Shown here: positions 63,047 through 64,000 of the stretch, in pieces
Position numbering within the stretch: position 1 is the first letter of the stretch
Layout of the letters: each line of letters starts with the position of its first letter
NCBI RefSeq assembly: GCF_000763575.1
Contig: NZ_CP009170.1
Location: 1,079,501-1,143,500, forward strand
Direction: 5' to 3'
DNA length: 64,000 nucleotides
Source of the DNA: Thermoanaerobacter kivui
GTDB lineage: Bacteria; Bacillota; Thermoanaerobacteria; Thermoanaerobacterales; Thermoanaerobacteraceae
The notes under the pieces: generated by a model
Databases searched by the model: none
What the model was told of the DNA's origin: nothing
What the model saw: only the letters and a program-made list of their open reading frames with translations
Position numbers and translations under genes: made by a program

Positions 63047-64000
63047 ATGCTTGGAATTGAAATAGGAAATTTTAATACAAAATTAGTGGTAGGGGACAAA
63101 AAGAATAAATTTTTTGGCAAAAAGCTGATGGTAAAGACTCCTTCCAATGTAGTAATAAATGGCAAAATAATAGATGTAAACACCTTATCAGAAGTAATTA
63201 GAGAAACTTTAAAAAAGAATGACATCAAAGAAAAAAAGGTTTGTTTTGCTATCTCCAGTCCCAGTAACATAATAAGAGACTTGAAATTTCCACAGATGAA
63301 GGAGGAAGAAGTAAAGAATGCTTTATCTTATGAAATAGAGCAATACATCCCTGACCCTGAAAATTATGTTGTGGATTATAAGTATTTGGGAAATGCTTTA
63401 GAGGATGATAAAAGCATTAGGGTTATGATTGCAGCATCTCCAAAAGAAATTACAGAAAAATACGTTAAATTAGCTGATATCTTAAAGCTGAGATTAGAAG
63501 CCATTGATATTTACAGCAATTGCATTTATAAAGCTTACAAAAGAACTAATTTGGACGCTGGAATAGTTGCAATTGTAGATATAGGCTCTAACCTTACGGA
63601 TGTGACTATAATTGACAACGGAATTTACATTTTTAGCAGGACTATGGAGTTTGGAGGAAATGAAATTACACAAACTATTGCAAATGCCTTTAATGTGGAC
63701 TTTGAGATGGCAGAAGAATATAAAAGGACAAAAAATTTGATTGGGGAAGAAAGCTATAAAGAGGCGGAAGAGAATATCGTTTTGTTTTTATCAGACATGT
63801 TTCAACAGATAGGGAGAATATTTGATTTTTATTATGCCACTTATCACAAAAGTATACAAAAGATTCTAATGATTGGCGGCACTTCAAGGCTTTTAGGGCT
63901 TAAAGAGTACGTGGAAAGCCATTTTAGAATCCCTGTTTTAGTCCCAGAGGAAGAGGACTATATATATTTTTTGCCTGCTTATGGATGCCTTTTAAGGGGT
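63047..64000 (+). CDS. pilM: Type IV pilus assembly protein PilM (runs off the window)
   Basis: The open frame begins at ATG 63047 behind AGGAGG and continues for 318 codons to the window end. MLGIEIGNFNTKLVVG is an actin-like nucleotide-binding start; later come IVDIGSNLTDVTIIDNG near residue 175 and LMIGGTSRLLGL near 272, as in PilM (FtsA-like). PilM sits in the cytosol and joins PilN. The 3' end is outside the window; pilN, pilO and others probably follow. Confidence 0.92.
   Translation, partial: MLGIEIGNFNTKLVVGDKKNKFFGKKLMVKTPSNVVINGKIIDVNTLSEVIRETLKKNDIKEKKVCFAISSPSNIIRDLKFPQMKEEEVKNALSYEIEQYIPDPENYVVDYKYLGNALEDDKSIRVMIAASPKEITEKYVKLADILKLRLEAIDIYSNCIYKAYKRTNLDAGIVAIVDIGSNLTDVTIIDNGIYIFSRTMEFGGNEITQTIANAFNVDFEMAEEYKRTKNLIGEESYKEAEENIVLFLSDMFQQIGRIFDFYYATYHKSIQKILMIGGTSRLLGLKEYVESHFRIPVLVPEEEDYIYFLPAYGCLLRG

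Overview
The window is about 64 kb of low-GC chromosome from a thermophilic, anaerobic, spore-forming Firmicute. Gene content, order and protein sequence fit Thermoanaerobacter or a close relative such as Caldanaerobacter. Signs pointing there are SpoIID, BofC-like and sigma-K genes, a SCIFF peptide with its radical-SAM maturase, a YlbF/RNase J pair, GAGGTGAT-type ribosome binding sites, frequent TTG/GTG starts, and 6S RNA between aspS and tcdA. The species is inferred from memory of families, not from a search.

Layout. 1-840 is a scar with an IS21 transposase 5' fragment and two unassigned ORF ends beside tRNA-Leu(CAA). 1163-8782 carries mixed core genes: hflX, DUF3189, a Nudix protein with a degenerate box, yigZ, a CoA-binding protein with a probable N-terminal frameshift, two half-size TauE proteins, cysK, yebC, cheW and a bofC-like gene. 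8864-13805 is the ruvC-ruvA-ruvB-DUF2905-spoIID-queA operon. 13806-16775 separates queA from tgt and holds a cryptic Hfq-like Sm domain, an N-terminally clipped PAS-GGDEF protein and decayed sequence. 16776-23045 resumes with tgt, yajC, a TIGR04086 membrane protein, scfA/scfB, a gamma carbonic anhydrase and secDF.

23127-34770 has a UbiB-family kinase, recJ, apt, relA, dtd, a metallo-beta-lactamase protein, a MarR remnant, and hisS-aspS under a T-box. 34817-41075 has 6S RNA, tcdA, a CsoR/CstR-type repressor with its operator, thioredoxin, decayed ornithine-fermentation genes (ord, orr), iscR-mnmA and an AI-2E-type transporter. 41084-51333 has alaS with a short attenuator-like leader, ireB, ruvX, DUF1292, fur, RNase J, ylbF, queT, mltG, trmR and trhP. 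51386-55165 has a class B penicillin-binding protein, an uninterrupted sigK with a sigma-K-like promoter, yqeG and aroE. 55269 to the end is a type IV pilus/competence cluster: pilB, pilT, pilC, a major pilin, prepilin peptidase, four minor pilins, comFB and the 5' part of pilM.

Together the genes cover Holliday-junction repair, tRNA modification and charging (queA, tgt, queT, mnmA, trmR, trhP, tcdA, dtd, hisS, aspS, alaS), protein export, stringent response, sporulation and pilus assembly. No CRISPR array, rRNA, intact insertion sequence or intact prophage was seen. The best leads for new biology are small: the Hfq-like frame with an ATT-start possibility inside a hairpin, the alaS leader, two further unusual hairpins, the His-less CsoR homologue next to thioredoxin, and a possible c-di-GMP link between the diguanylate cyclase and the pilus genes.
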